Source of the DNA: Gentiana macrophylla
Taxonomy: Eukaryota; Streptophyta; Magnoliopsida; Gentianales; Gentianaceae
Length of the DNA stretch: 64,000 nt
NCBI GenBank assembly: GCA_026214975.1
Contig: JAOBSW010000474.1
Coordinates: 1-64,000, forward strand
Direction of reading: 5' to 3'
Part shown: positions 1 through 11,701 of the stretch, one piece after another
How the letters are laid out: each line of letters begins with the position of its first letter
Numbering within the stretch: position 1 is the first letter of the stretch
Translations under genes and position numbers: made by a program
The notes under the pieces: model-generated
The model's database searches: none
What the model was told of the DNA's origin: nothing
The model's input: the letters and a program-made list of their open reading frames with translations, nothing else

Positions 1-528
1 AATGAATTAAAACCGTTCTTCATGAAGCTTGAATTTATATCTATAGGAAAAGGAGGATAACACAATTACAACAAAATCCCGATGAACCAAGAGTACGCCT
101 AGAATTCAAACCACCTTCTTCCATACGCATAATTGGATCGGCCATGGCCTTTGGCCGCCGATCGTCATGCTCGAATTGTAGGAAGTGAGAAACGACACTT
201 ACCGATTTATAGTGACGGCGATAAAATCCTTAACCCCAATGAGAGGTCTCTCCTTCTACTTCACAGAGGCGGCGGCAATAGGGGAGGAAGGAGATGTCTC
301 ACGTGTTTTAGGAAAAGAAAGGTGGAGGAAAAGAAATTAAAAGATATCCTCTAAATGCCAAACCTTTCTTTTAATTAAGGAATTATATAAAATATCCCTT
401 TTAATGATTAATCACTTTAAAAGTACCCATTTTAATTATATAAAAAATATCCAACAGTAAACATCTCGATTTCACAAGTTGTTGGACTTGACTAATCGGC
501 TAGTGAGTCGAAAATTCGGGATATTACA
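1..528 (-). repeat. Gypsy A 3' LTR, right-hand part (truncated by window edge)
   Basis: This is the terminal quarter of a chromovirus LTR, ending in gggatattaca, the minus-strand TGTAATATCCC start. It aligns base for base with 7020-7564, 41936-42483 and 49019-49565, which are the ends of the three other LTR copies in the window. The sequence after 528 (tcctcccttaag) is the reverse complement of a polypurine tract, so this is the 3' LTR of a minus-strand element. Its remaining ~1.6 kb lies outside the window. Confidence 0.9.
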
Positions 529-542
529 TCCTCCCTTAAGAC
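529..542 (-). other. Polypurine tract of gypsy A
   Basis: On the minus strand this reads CTTAAGGGAGGA directly before the LTR start TGTAATATCCC. It is the plus-strand primer for reverse transcription. The same site in gypsy B (42484-42500) has a longer G run, so the G count differs between copies. Confidence 0.75.
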
Positions 543-662
543 AAAACTCCGTCCTCTAAGTTCCGGTTCGAACCGGGCGTTCTTCCACCCCTCATAAAAA
601 ACTCTTCGCCGTCCCGAAGAGATGCAAAACGCTTTTAGTACAAGGGTTAAAGATTGCATACC

Positions 663-2010
663 TTAAGGAACAAGTGCGTGGTATTTCACGATATAGCATC
701 CTCGCCTTCCCACGCCGCCTCCTCGGTGGCATGGTTAGACCATAAAACCTTGACGATGCTAACTTCACGCCCTTGTTTTTCGTACCTTGGTATCCAATAT
801 CCGCACGTACTGCATTTCGTAGGTCAAGGATCGATCTAACTCAACAACCTCTCGTTCGATCATGTGAGAGGGGTCACTCACGCATTTGCGCAATTGTGAA
901 ACATTAAACACATTGTGTACTTTGTCCAACGCCGTGGTAAGGCTAGGTGGTATGCTACTTCGCTTATGCGGTCTAAGATCTCATAGGGCCCACGTGCATT
1001 TGGGACTCAACTTTCCTTTCTTGCCAAAACGCATCACTCCCTTGGTTGGTGATACTCATAGCAAAACCTTATCGCCCACGGTGAATTCGATGTCCCGGCG
1101 ATGTAAGTCCGCATAACTCTTCTCGCTTTATCTTGAGCAAAATTTTCATCTTGTCTCGGATTATCTCGCACTGCTTAATTGTATCCTCAATCATCTCGCG
1201 TCCTAACAATCGCTCGGACGACCGTCCCAACAAACCGGACTCTTGCACTTCCTACCATAAAGGCCTCGAACGGTGCCATTTTAATATCTCGGCGTGATAG
1301 CCGTTGTTGCACGAGAACACAATAAGGTCAAGCTTTTCTTCCCAAGAGCCCTTGAACTCTAACACGTATGCCCTCAAAGATGTCCTCCAGAGTTTGTATG
1401 GTCCTCTCTCGCTTGGCCATCGGTAGCGGGGTGAAAAGTCAGACTCATCCGCAAATCTGGCCCCAAAGTCGCTCAGAGTTCCCCGCCGTAACCGGGATAT
1501 GAATCTCGCCCCTGTCGACACAATGCTACCGGGTATACCGTGGTAGTCTCGTAACATTCCTCCAATATGCCATAGCTAATTCCGTTTTACTCCAAGTGTC
1601 CTTCATCGGAATGAAGTGTGCCGCTTTTGTCAGCCTATCCACAATGACCCAAATCATATTATTCCTTTTAGGACTCCTCGTTAGTCCGCATACAAAGTCC
1701 ATGGAGATAGAATCCCACTTCGAACCGGCACATCCAACGGTGAAGCATACCTCGCGTCGTCGATGTTCAATCTTGACCTTTTGACAATTCAAACACTTCG
1801 ATTACCTAACTCGCTACCTCGCTTCATGTTGGGCCACCAAAAGTTTTTCTTTAAATCTCTATACGCTTTGTCTCTCCCGGATGAATGCGTAATAAGGCGC
1901 ATTTATGAGCTTCACTCAAAATCCGCTCTTGAGTTCCTCGCCACCGGTACACACCACCGACCCATTGAACCGAACGCTACCATCCTCGTAAAGTAAAATC
2001 AATCGACGAT
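663..2010 (-). pseudogene. Gypsy A integrase and chromodomain region, frame-broken
   Basis: Minus-strand integrase of a Ty3/gypsy chromovirus, the enzyme that inserts the cDNA copy into chromosomes. Recognisable pieces are MDFVCGLTRSPKRNNMIWVI (first catalytic Asp) near 1700 and the chain around LRAYVLEFKGSWEEKLDLIV near 1340. The C-terminal part (663-1250) matches the chromodomain end of gypsy B but is split by many small indels. The stop corresponds to 663-665. Compared with gypsy B (42623-43877), most breaks fall at CAG or CTG sites, so the frameshifts may be sequence error. The family call is firm; integrity is poor. Confidence 0.85.
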
Positions 2011-3420
2011 CTGCAATCTTAGCCCTCTTTGCCTCGATTACCTTGTCACCCGCTTGTCTCACCCGGATTTCATCATACAATTCGGGTTGCAAGACGAAGT
2101 CCCTTTTATCTCCACCTTTCTGGATGACACATATATCCATACGGTCTAACTCTTCTCGCAACCTCATCCGCGCGACTTGCTCACACAAGGAATGAATCGA
2201 CTTCCGACTCAAGGCATCCGCCACTACATTGGCCTTCCCTTCGTGGTATTGGATTTACATGTCGTAATCTTTAATCAACTCCAACCAACGCCTCGACGCA
2301 TATTGAGCTCCTTCGTGTAAATATGTACTTGGACTCTTGTGATCGAAAACACCTTAAAAGTTATCCCATACGATAAGGCCGCCAAATCTTTAATGCGAAG
2401 ACCACACCGCCAACTCAAGTCATGAGTTGATAGTTACTCTCATACGGCTTGAGTTGTCTCGATGCATACGCAATCACTCACCTCCGCTGCATCAAGACAC
2501 ACCCTGTGCCATTCTTTGACGCCGTCCGTATAAACCTCAATGTCCTCATTACCTCGGGTAATGCTAAAATAGAGCTTTAGTCAACCGCATCTTGCAGCTT
2601 GGAACGCCTCACATTTTTCATCCCACTTAAACCGTTCTCTTTCTTCATCAAAGCGGTCATCGGCCTAGCAATCTTGGAAAAGTCTTTTACAAACCTTCGG
2701 TAATATCCAAACCAAACCCAAGAAGCTTGAATTTTCGCAACATTCTTAGGGGTTGGCCATTTCGCCATCAGCTCTATTTTTCTCGGGTCAACGGATACAC
2801 CGCCTTTCGAGACAACATGCCCCAAGAATGCCACTGCTCCAACTTAATTCACATTTGGATAGTTTCGTGACATTTGTTTTTCTCGTAGAATCAAGCAAAG
2901 ACGAGCCTCGGATGTTCGGCATGTTCTTCCTTAGTCTTAGAGTAGACCTGTAATGTCGCCAATAAAGACTACTACAAACCGGTCCAAGTAGGTCCGAATA
3001 CCCGGTTCATCTAGTCCATGAAAATCGGCTTTGGTGCATTGGTCAATCCAAAGGCATAACCGTGAATTCGCAAGTGTCCGCACTCGTGCGAAATGCGGTC
3101 TTTGGAATATCCGACCGCTACCCTAAGCCGGTGATACCTCGATCGCAAATCAATCTTCGAAAATACCGCTTCGTAGTTGATCGAACAAGTCATCGATCCT
3201 CGTAACGGATACTTGTTCTTCATCGTGACGTTGTTCGTTCCCGTAATCAATACACACCGCATACTACCATCCTTCTTCTTCACAAATAGTACCGGTGCTC
3301 CCCACTGGGACACACTCGGTCGGATGTACCCTTATCGGAAGTTCTTCCAATTGTATTTTCAACTCGCTAGTTCCTTAGGTGCCATACGGTAGGTGCTGAT
3401 ATTGGTCCGGTCCCGGCACC
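2010..3420 (-). pseudogene. Gypsy A reverse transcriptase / RNase H region, frame-broken
   Basis: Minus-strand RT-RNase H. The fragment at 3011-3313 carries the N-terminal RT block ([16 protein letters not shown] and later [13 protein letters not shown]). The fragment at 2577-2834 carries the thumb and connection (MAFLGHVVSKGGVSVDPRKI, YYRRFVKDFSKIARPMTALM). The linker before integrase (MADALSRKSIHSLCEQVARM) lies at about 1916-2224. The active-site segment, read in the minus direction at about 2945-2975, gives FIGDIT where this family has FIDDIL, so the first catalytic Asp is Gly, as in gypsy B. Several frame breaks separate the blocks. Confidence 0.85.
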
Positions 3421-3539
3421 AACTTCATCGCAAACTCTACTCTCTCTCGGGAGGCATACTCGGTATCTCATCCGAAATACGCCCTCAAACTCGCGAACTA
3501 CATCAATGTCCGTTAGCTTAGGATCCCTCAAAGATTTAC

Positions 3540-5184
3540 ATCATGTACATGACACATAAATAACGGGTACCCTTTCTTTATGAAGGATTTCAAGGACACT
3601 ACCGAAATAATTTTTACCCTAGGTTTATCCACAAATCCCTTTGGGGAGACTCACACCCTTTAGGGCGCCTTAAAGTCACCTTCTTCTTCGCACAATCAAT
3701 TTTGGCTTTATGCCGTTCACCCAATCCATACCCAAAATGACGTCGAAATTCTCAAGAGGAACTCGATCAAGTCAACCGACAAGTTGACTTCATAATTACT
3801 AACGGTACATCTCTATGTAACTTAGAACACGGTACTAACCCTCCGGACGGTTGCATAAACTCACAAATAATCACCTCAAAATTAGCTAGACCCAACTTCA
3901 AACATGCGAACTTGCTATGAAGGAACACGATGCACCGAATCGAAAAGCACATAAGATAAAAGTGAGTTAACCGTAAAATTACCCGTCACCACGTGGTTGC
4001 TCGCTTCAACCTCCTCTCCGCCACAAAGAAATAGTTTCGGTCTGCTTCTCCACTCGACCGTGGTGGCCGACCCTCGATGGTCGGTTTCTATCCCCACCAA
4101 AGTGGTCGAAAATTTTTGTCGGCGGCTCGAAAGCAGAGTACCACTGGCCGCTGGTTACTCCTATTACCATTCCTGTGTTACCCTTGAGTCCCGACCATGT
4201 TGCTCCCGTATCCGATGTCGACTTAAGGTGTTGGAGCCGTAAAACACTCAAACTGCCTGTGGTCCGAAATTTCCGCAGCCGTGACATCGACTCGTGCACT
4301 GAACAATCTGCACTCGGGTGATTTCTCGACACCTCTTGCAGTTGATAATTTCGTGGCCGACTAGACCCCTGAGAGTTACCCTCGTTGATTGACCTCTACA
4401 TTTCTATTAAACCGAGAATTTCCGAGAAAGATGGTCGACTTTGGGTGATTTCCAAAATTACTCCGCATGCGCTTCGATTGTCCTCAGAGACACTCTTCCT
4501 CTTATTTTTGGTAGCATATGCCGCCTTAACTTCCTTCCGAATCCTCTCAATATTGCATGCTACCTCACACATCACCTTTAAGCTCGTGAAGCCCTCGCTT
4601 GCCCCATACGATCCCGGATCGCCAAATCTAAATAATGCTCAACTTCACCATCTTGGCCTCTTCTACCGGCACTAGCTCAGATGCATAGACCGCCAAATCA
4701 ACAAACTTTTCGTAATATTCTTGGACCGTCATATCCCTCGCCGGAGATTGTCGAACTCCACTGCAACTCTTTCCTTTTGATTCAGGGAAGAGTTCATGCC
4801 GAAACTCTTGTTTAAACTCGGCCCAGCTTCGGTGGTACCACCATCGACTCCCTGCTCGCTTTCCTCTGAGCCAACCTATCCTTGTTGGCACCCCACCACA
4901 AATCACCACAACCAAGTAGTAAGCGGCTTGGTCGACTTTTCGCCTCCCGATGCCCAGAGTGGCGAAGATCTTCTCAACTCTCTAATCCACCGCTCAAGGC
5001 CCTTAGGGTCTCCCTTACCGTCGTACTGACTAGGCCGTTGTTGGCTCACAGCCCTGGTCATGCCGGTGGATGACCCCTGAGAACGGTCTTCCGTCAACTT
5101 ATTAACCGCTTGAATCAGATCTTGATTCATCTTGACCAACTGATCAATCAGCTGATCTCTCTCGTTTCCATTTCTAGGAGGCAT
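3540..5184 (-). pseudogene. Gypsy A gag and protease region, frame-broken
   Basis: Gag starts at the ATG whose complement is at 5182-5184 (MPPRNGNERDQLIDQLVKMN), which is conserved in gypsy B at 47178. The capsid part (about 4630-4915) shows the chromovirus stretch FKQEFRHELFPESKGKSCSG. A cysteine-rich knuckle region lies near 4250-4330. The protease is near 3600-3950, with SKLHRDVPLVIM readable in pieces. In gypsy B the same region keeps the aspartic protease motif DSGAS. No single frame spans the region. Confidence 0.8.
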
Positions 5185-5424
5185 AGCTAAAGCTACGAAG
5201 ATAAACAATCACTTGTTTAGTTATCATAACAATTACTATTCACATATACTTGTACTTGTTGTCTAAAATAGTTTCAACATATAGCCACATTTCCACATAC
5301 ACCAAGATTTTATCAAGCAACTCCTACATAGGACTCTATACCTCACCCACACATCCTCACAAAGTGTTTATTTTAGTGAATTTATTCCTAAGGTTCATTT
5401 TAGGTGGTGGTCCCGAGTCGATGT

Positions 5425-5436
5425 CTCTCGATACCA
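5425..5436 (-). other. Primer binding site of gypsy A (tRNA-Met type)
   Basis: The minus strand reads TGGTATCGAGAG, starting four bases inside the 5' LTR end at 5440. It is complementary to the 3' end of plant initiator tRNA-Met and primes minus-strand DNA synthesis. It fixes both the element's orientation and the LTR boundary. Confidence 0.85.
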
Positions 5437-5439
5437 CTT

Positions 5440-7564
5440 TGTAACACCCGGTTTCCAATCCCGTCGCCGCCGGTATTGGTCACCGTGAGTGCCACTCATC
5501 ACGACACACAGTTTGTGGCAAGAATATTCAACATTCTACAACAGAGAAATTAAACATCCACCATTCATTATTTAAAATGTAAAATGAGTGCCATCTCTTA
5601 TCAAAAGGTGAGAACATGAACAACAATAAAACTTAAAGTTTCATAATCGACAAAGTGGAAAGTAAATAGTTGTCTATAACTACGTGGCTCTCAAGACCCC
5701 GCGACATTCCCGCAACGAGCAATCAATCCAAAGGACTACTCGCTAAGAGTCCGCTTCCCAAAACGGATCATAGCAGCGGGATCAACAAAAATAGAAATCA
5801 CAACTAAACGCTGAGTAAGGATAAATCTAGTATGCGTAAGATGAAAGTTGTTAACAAAATTAGGAAAGCTTCCAAAACAGATATCAAAACCAAGACAAAG
5901 CAAATACAACCAACACATAGAAGATACAATCCATCACACTAACTCAACCTAAAGGACCCGAGATGTGCACATTCCTAAGGGTCATCCAATGGTACCATTA
6001 CTAAAATGGTCCATAACGTACTGGAGTGCAAGGATTTCCTCTCCCGGGTTATCGGATTCGGGGTTACCCTATCCGCCCAACATTTCAACCGCCTCGCAAC
6101 TCCCAAACACGCTAAGGTCATTAAAGTTGTAAGGAAACCTTCCCGGGTTATGGCTTTGGGAGCTACCCTATCCGGCCCAACCATTACGGTCTACAACTTC
6201 AATGCCCAAAACCAAGTTCCATCATAACAAAGAAGATGCTTGACTCAAGAAACATAACTCACAACCATTTTATAAGGCTAGACAACAATCCACAAAGAAA
6301 GAAAAAGGAAAACAAGCTAGACATCAATTTAAGGCCCTGAGGCCTGTCTGACTTTATGGACGCCTGTCCCAGGTAGACGCTGCCCAGATAGTTCGGACTT
6401 CGTCCACCAAACCAATTTACATCCTGTATCCAAATTGCAGACTGACGCCTCGTCCGAGCAAGGTCGACGCCCGCCCAATGAACCAATTTTACATCTCAGA
6501 TCGAATCCACCCCGTGACGCCACCAAACGCCCGCTACACTGGAAGCTGGCTGACGCCCGTCCAGGACCAGACGCCCGCCCAGCCTGGACTTCAAAAAAAA
6601 CCCTAAAACGACTCAACATGATCTCCCTTCGCTTTCAGCAACAACAAAGAAGAAACAACACAACAAACACATAATTCCTTATCTGTAGATACCATAACAT
6701 CATAGACTTCTAACCCAAGTATCGATACACTAAATTGGATGTTTAACATCCCCAAAACCTTTTTCCCACACATAATTACATCATCCCGGGATTATCAAGA
6801 TTATAATTTCTGCTTCAAAACATAATTACAAGATATCTACACCTCTAAAACACAAGAAAAGCACCCCAACTTACGCTAAAACTTTGAACGACAATACCAA
6901 GCATCCAAGAAATCATACACAACCCTGCATATGCTTAAAAACTTCATCTTTTAAACCAAACGAACACGTAAACCATAGAAATATCCTTACCGTCGCTGCG
7001 TTTCTTGAAGGATCTTGCTAATGAATTAAAACCGTTCTTCTATGAAGCTTGAATTTATATCTATAGGAAAAGGAGGATAACACAATTACAACAAAATCCT
7101 GATGAACCAAGAGTACGCCTAGAATTAAAACCACCTTCTTCCATATCGCATAATTGGATCGGCCATGGCCTTTGGCCGGCCGATCGTCATGCTCGAATTG
7201 TAGGAAGCGAAAACGACACTTACCGGACGACAAGTGACGGCGACAAAATCCATAACCCCAATGAGAGGTCTCTCTCCTTCTACTTCACTGTGAGGAGGCG
7301 GCGCAATAGGGGGAGGAAGAGATGTCTCACGTGTTTTAGGAAAAGAAAGGTGGAGAGGAAAAGAAATTAAAAGATATCCTCTAAATGCCAAACCTTTCTT
7401 TTAATTAAGGAATTATATAAAATATCCCTTTTAATTATTAATCACTCTTTAAAGTACCCATTTTTTTATATATAAAAAAAATATCCAACTGGTAAACATC
7501 TCGATTTGGCAAGTTGTTGGACTTTGACTAATCAGTTAGGAGTCGTAAAATTCGGGATATTACA
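5440..7564 (-). repeat. Gypsy A 5' LTR (complete)
   Basis: This 2125-bp LTR is bounded on the plus strand by tgtaacaccc and gggatattaca, the TG...CA ends of a minus-strand element. It is near-identical to 40346-42483 and 47429-49565. It contains a cluster of GGACGCCCGTCC-like motifs at 6340-6600. The flank after 7564 is ccgtg. The left flank of the element is outside the window, so the target duplication cannot be checked here. Confidence 0.93.
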
Positions 7565-8424
7565 CCGTGACCCCAATCATCGGAAGAGTCAAAAGCAATG
7601 ATTACTACCTTTCATGTGAAGCGAGTTATCGTGTAACTTACAATCTTATTGTTGTAATAATATTCATAATGATCGTATCTCGAGTGTCGATACATTAATG
7701 ATCGTATCTTATAATCGAATATCATGCTCTCTCGATAACACATTTACTCCCACTTTGTAAAGATTTCGAGAGCTAGACATTCTTATAAGAAGGCCATTTT
7801 GGATATTCAATCCCAATCATAGGATACGCGATTCCCGGACGACCAATCATATATACTCCGCATGCTTCAATATCATACCCAATCACTAATGCATGATCTC
7901 CCCGCGGTTAGAAGAAATCTCAATAGTGTCAAAGCATGACAACCATTACCGTGATGCCATGAAGACTCCGGTCAAAAGGATAACTACACAACCGCCACAT
8001 AGTGTGACACTTAATGTAAGTGGGTCAGTCTAACGTACGCAATCTCTAATACACGTCCACATACAGTCCAAGTGTCTCTACACTTCGATAGACGAGAACT
8101 ATCCCTACCTTCTAAAAGATAGAAGACATCCAATACGTGCTAGTCTGATTATACTATCAATGTCCCATTTGATAATATGTAAGACTAGAGACATTTAAGT
8201 ACCAATCTTGTTATAGTGATTAAAGACCTCATCCTCTATCACAGATTTACACTAGGGACGTTACTATATATATATACAACAAATAACATGAAGATAAACA
8301 ATATAAAATAACATAAGTGCTTTTATTAATCATAATAAAGTTATTACATGAACTAAATAGATCAGAATGACCCGACCGGTCGGATCCGGTCCAACTCGAT
8401 TGGGTTTAAGACACCTTTCCAACA
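7565..8424 (-). repeat. Copia G-type LTR remnant
   Basis: This 860-bp piece of the Copia G LTR matches 32505-33315 and 39918-40345. It ends in gacacctttccaaca, the minus-strand LTR start TGTTGGAAAGGTGTC. Its left end is cut at the gypsy A boundary. It is followed at once by a related LTR in the opposite orientation. The second copy of this remnant is 49566-50431. Confidence 0.85.
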
Positions 8425-10070
8425 ATTTATACTATTTCATTATGTTTATACATATGATAAATGGATTTAATGTTATTATATATTCTCGTTAATCAATATG
8501 AGTCATTTTGTGATCAGATATATGATAACGCCCCTATCTTGTCAAACTATGAAAGAGAAATCATAATAGCTAGTGATTATGGTTGATGAGATCTCGACTC
8601 ACTTTAAAAGGTTTGATACTTAAACGCCTTTAGTCAAATATACCGTCAAACGTGACATTGATGGTACGATTAGACTAGCACGTATTGGATGTCTTCTATC
8701 TTTTGAAAGTAGGATAGATCTTGTCTATCAAAGTGTAGACACTTGGACCTGACGTGGATGTGTATTAAAGAATACGACGCTAGATCGACCACTAACTTTA
8801 TTAAGTGTCACATTATGTGGTAGTCGATGGTAATTATCCTAAGACCGAGTCTTCATGGCATAAGGATATTGTAATTATCCTTCTTTGACACTCGACGCAT
8901 TTACATCGCATGGATATTGTAACGGTGAAAGGATTCTATTTATACGGTAAATCGTTTCACCGAGAGGTAGTAGTCATCGCTTTTGACTCTTCTCGATGAT
9001 TGGGGTCACGTGTGTTGTTAGACGTAATTCCATGATCGTTAGGCATGAAGGGCCTTTTTTAATTTGCACTTTGTGTCTACGACCAATATATTCGAAAAGC
9101 CTATCGGGTCAAACTCATAAGAACATCTAGCCGGATTAAAATGCGGTTATATTGATAACCAAATAAGGAAAGTTTTATCTCGACTATAAAGTGTTATAGT
9201 GATAAATTAATATGATGGTATTTATTTATTATGAATAAATTAAATACTAGATATTCATTATGTTGATTAATTAAATATACATGGTTGATGTATAAGTCAA
9301 AATTATTTGTGTATATTGATACACTAGCATTTTGAAAATTAATTGATCATACTATTATATTAATTAAGAATATTCCGGGAGCCGATATACATCTATATGT
9401 GGTATTAATATTGTGTATTAAAAACATTTGCATTGTGCAAATTAATTAATAGTATTACAATATATTGATATTACATATTAATAGATTTATGAAGAATAAA
9501 TTTATAGTAATGAGAAAAAGATAATAAATATTAGAATTGACAATATCTTGGAAATATTTAATATGAGATATTAAATTAAATGAGATAATTCAATCAAAGA
9601 TACTTTCCATATTTTATTTGGAAAATGCTTTATTTCTCATTAATCTACTATGAAGCTTCTCCCAATCAAATTGTGGCACAGTTGGGGCGCCACATTCTCC
9701 TATAAAAGAAAGAGGTTGGCTAGCTCTTTTGTATATCATATTCAGAAGAGTTCTAATTTACAAAATAAACTGAGAGCTTCTTAGAGAGAGTTTTAGAGAG
9801 ATAAAGGGCCGGTCTAGCAACCGGATTCTTCTAGTTCTTATCCAAGGAGGATTCCTACGAGGTGCTCGTGTGGATATTTATAGAGGTCGGAAACGTGTAC
9901 GGCTCACGCACTTCTACTCTCCTTAGACGGTCAAAGAGTTGATCTTTTTGATCAAGCAAGGTAACCACCGTCTACTAACTTTATATGTTTGTTGCTTAAA
10001 CGAAGTCGGTCCTGGTTAAAAGGAAATAATTTTTTGAATGCCGTTATGCTCCCGCATAGATTTCCTAACA
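8425..10070 (+). repeat. Copia LTR, plus orientation, 5'-truncated solo LTR
   Basis: The first ~590 bp (8425-9015) are an imperfect reverse complement of 7565-8424. The LTR continues through a TATA box to end at tttcctaaca (10070), equivalent to the G-type LTR terminus tttcttaaca. The first tens of bases (TGTTGGAAAGG) are missing. No matching internal region follows; the next base is in the RT of Copia D. It is therefore a solo or truncated LTR placed inside D. The second copy is at 50432-52072. Confidence 0.75.
9711..9718 (+). promoter_or_regulatory. TATA box of plus-oriented Copia LTR
   Basis: TATAAAAG lies about 360 bp before the LTR end, after ggggcgccacattctcc. It is in the position expected for the U3 promoter. 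Transcription from it would run into Copia D antisense to D's coding strand. The equivalent in the second copy is 51708-51715. Confidence 0.55.
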
Positions 10071-10640
10071 TTCAATCCATACAAGGTCCTCTTCAACTTG
10101 CACACAAAATCATCCTTGCTAGGAACTTGAAATCCCCTCCTGGTTGAGTCATGTATATATCTTTATCTACCTCACCATGTAGAAAAGTTGTCTTCACATC
10201 TAACCGCCAAGTTCATGATCCTGTTGTGCCACTATTTCTAGCAACACTGATTGAAGTGCGTCGACCCTTTGGTGAGAATATATCATCAAAGTCTACCCTT
10301 CTTTCTGACTCAAATCCTCTTGCAACCAAACGGGGTCAAAGCCAAAAAGGCTACTCTGATGAGTAGCATCATGTTATGATCTTATACATCCTAGGTCTTC
10401 CCATTCCTTCATCCACTTGCAAGTAACAACTCTCATATCGGTTGGATATTTAACTAAATCCCAAGTCCGATTCTTCATTAATGACTCCAATCGAGATGGT
10501 TTAGAACATGTCATCACACTGTAAGTAGAAGGTTCAAAACCATCCACTTCTTCCGCCACTTGAAGTGCATATCCAACCATATCATCAAAACATACCTCTT
10601 GGGAGGTACCACAACATTTTATCTTCTAGCTCTCTTGATA
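10071..10640 (-). pseudogene. Copia D reverse transcriptase N-terminal part, truncated
   Basis: Minus-strand RT start of a Ty1/Copia polyprotein. The 10374-10580 part encodes the typical pre-RT block with TWDLVKYPTDMRVVTCKW. Bases 10071-10370 encode the palm region that in copy 2 reads DVKTTFLHGEVDKDIYMTQP and KRTLYGL. The gene stops at the LTR boundary at 10070, before the catalytic YVDD box, so the RT is dead regardless of sequencing quality. Frame breaks at CTG/CAG sites are more frequent than in the 52 kb copy. Confidence 0.85.
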
Positions 10641-10959
10641 GCTATACTCACGACTAATGTTCGATTCGATGATCTCAATGATCTTTGTTCCACTGATTGG
10701 CTTGGATCGGACTACAGTTCACGATCGATCAGATTAGTTCTGACTTGGATCAGCTGATTGTTGCATTTCAGCTGACTCCACTTGAAGTTCCACCTGTTTC
10801 TCAGCCCTCTCAGATTAAGCACTGGTTTCTGATTCAGCAGACCTCCCCACTGATGAGTTAATCATAGAATTTTCATCAAAGATCACATCTCTACTGAGCA
10901 TGATCCTGGACTCTGCTGATGACCAAATTCCATAACCCTTAACTCTATCACCATACCCC

Positions 10960-11701
10960 ACAAACACTCATTTCTTGGTCCTTGGTTCCAGCTTCACTTC
11001 ACTTACATGATAGTAAATTGTGCTTCCAAAAACCCTTAGAACTGAGTAGTTAGCAGGCTTGCCTGACCACATCTCAAATGGTGTCATGAGATTGATCCCT
11101 GTGTGAGGACTCCTGTTGATTAAGTAGCATGTTGTGGTTACAACCTCTACCCAAAATCTCCTTGATAAAGCAAAGTATTAGAGCATACATCTTGCCCTCT
11201 CCAGAAGAGTTTGATTCATCCTCTCAGCTACACCATTCTGCTTTGAGGGTATTCCTGATCGTATGATGTCCGGAAATACCTCATCCTTACATAATGTATC
11301 AAACTTTGACCGTGAGAATTCAGCACCATTATCTATTATGAGCCTTTTGATTTTCTTTCTGGATGATTTTCCACTATAGCCTTCCAACGCTTGAAACTAT
11401 TGAATGCCTCACTCTTGTGCTTCATCATTACCACCCAAGTCATTCTTGAATAGTCATCTTTGAATGACACAAAATAACTGTGACCACCCAATGATTCCAC
11501 CTTTGATAGGCCCCAGCAGTCAGAATAGATATAATCAAGTGATGCCTTTGTACTGTGTTTGCCTGCTGAGAACCTGCTTCTACGTAGCTTCCCAAACACA
11601 CAGAGCTCACAAAAATCCAGTGTCTTGACCTTATATCCCCCAAGAAAACCTGCTGAAGAAAGGACTTGCATTCCTCTTTCACCCATGTGACCAAGTCTCA
11701 T
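10960..11701 (-). pseudogene. Copia D integrase, frame-broken copy
   Basis: Integrase with gag-pre-integrase zinc-binding part. Visible are WHMRLGHMGERGMQVLSS (His of the HHCC finger, at the right end), CELCVFGKLRRSRF (Cys pair), the first Asp in YIYSDCWG, the second Asp in LIIDNGAEFSRSKF, and the Glu in GVAERMNQTLLERARCML near 11190-11230. The C-terminal part continues to about 10960. It is colinear with 52967-53751. Confidence 0.87.

Noticed and set aside
7600..8350. Short frames in the G-type LTRs (for example those at 32571-32753, 40057-40239 and 49709-49891, MIGYDIE...)
   Set aside because: They recur because the LTR recurs; the LTR promoter position and lack of any domain argue against a protein.
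8430..9990. Intact Copia element in the plus orientation
   Set aside because: Only an LTR is present; the following sequence belongs to another family on the opposite strand.
10151..10366. Plus-strand frame across the D reverse transcriptase
   Set aside because: Shadow of the minus-strand RT coding sequence.
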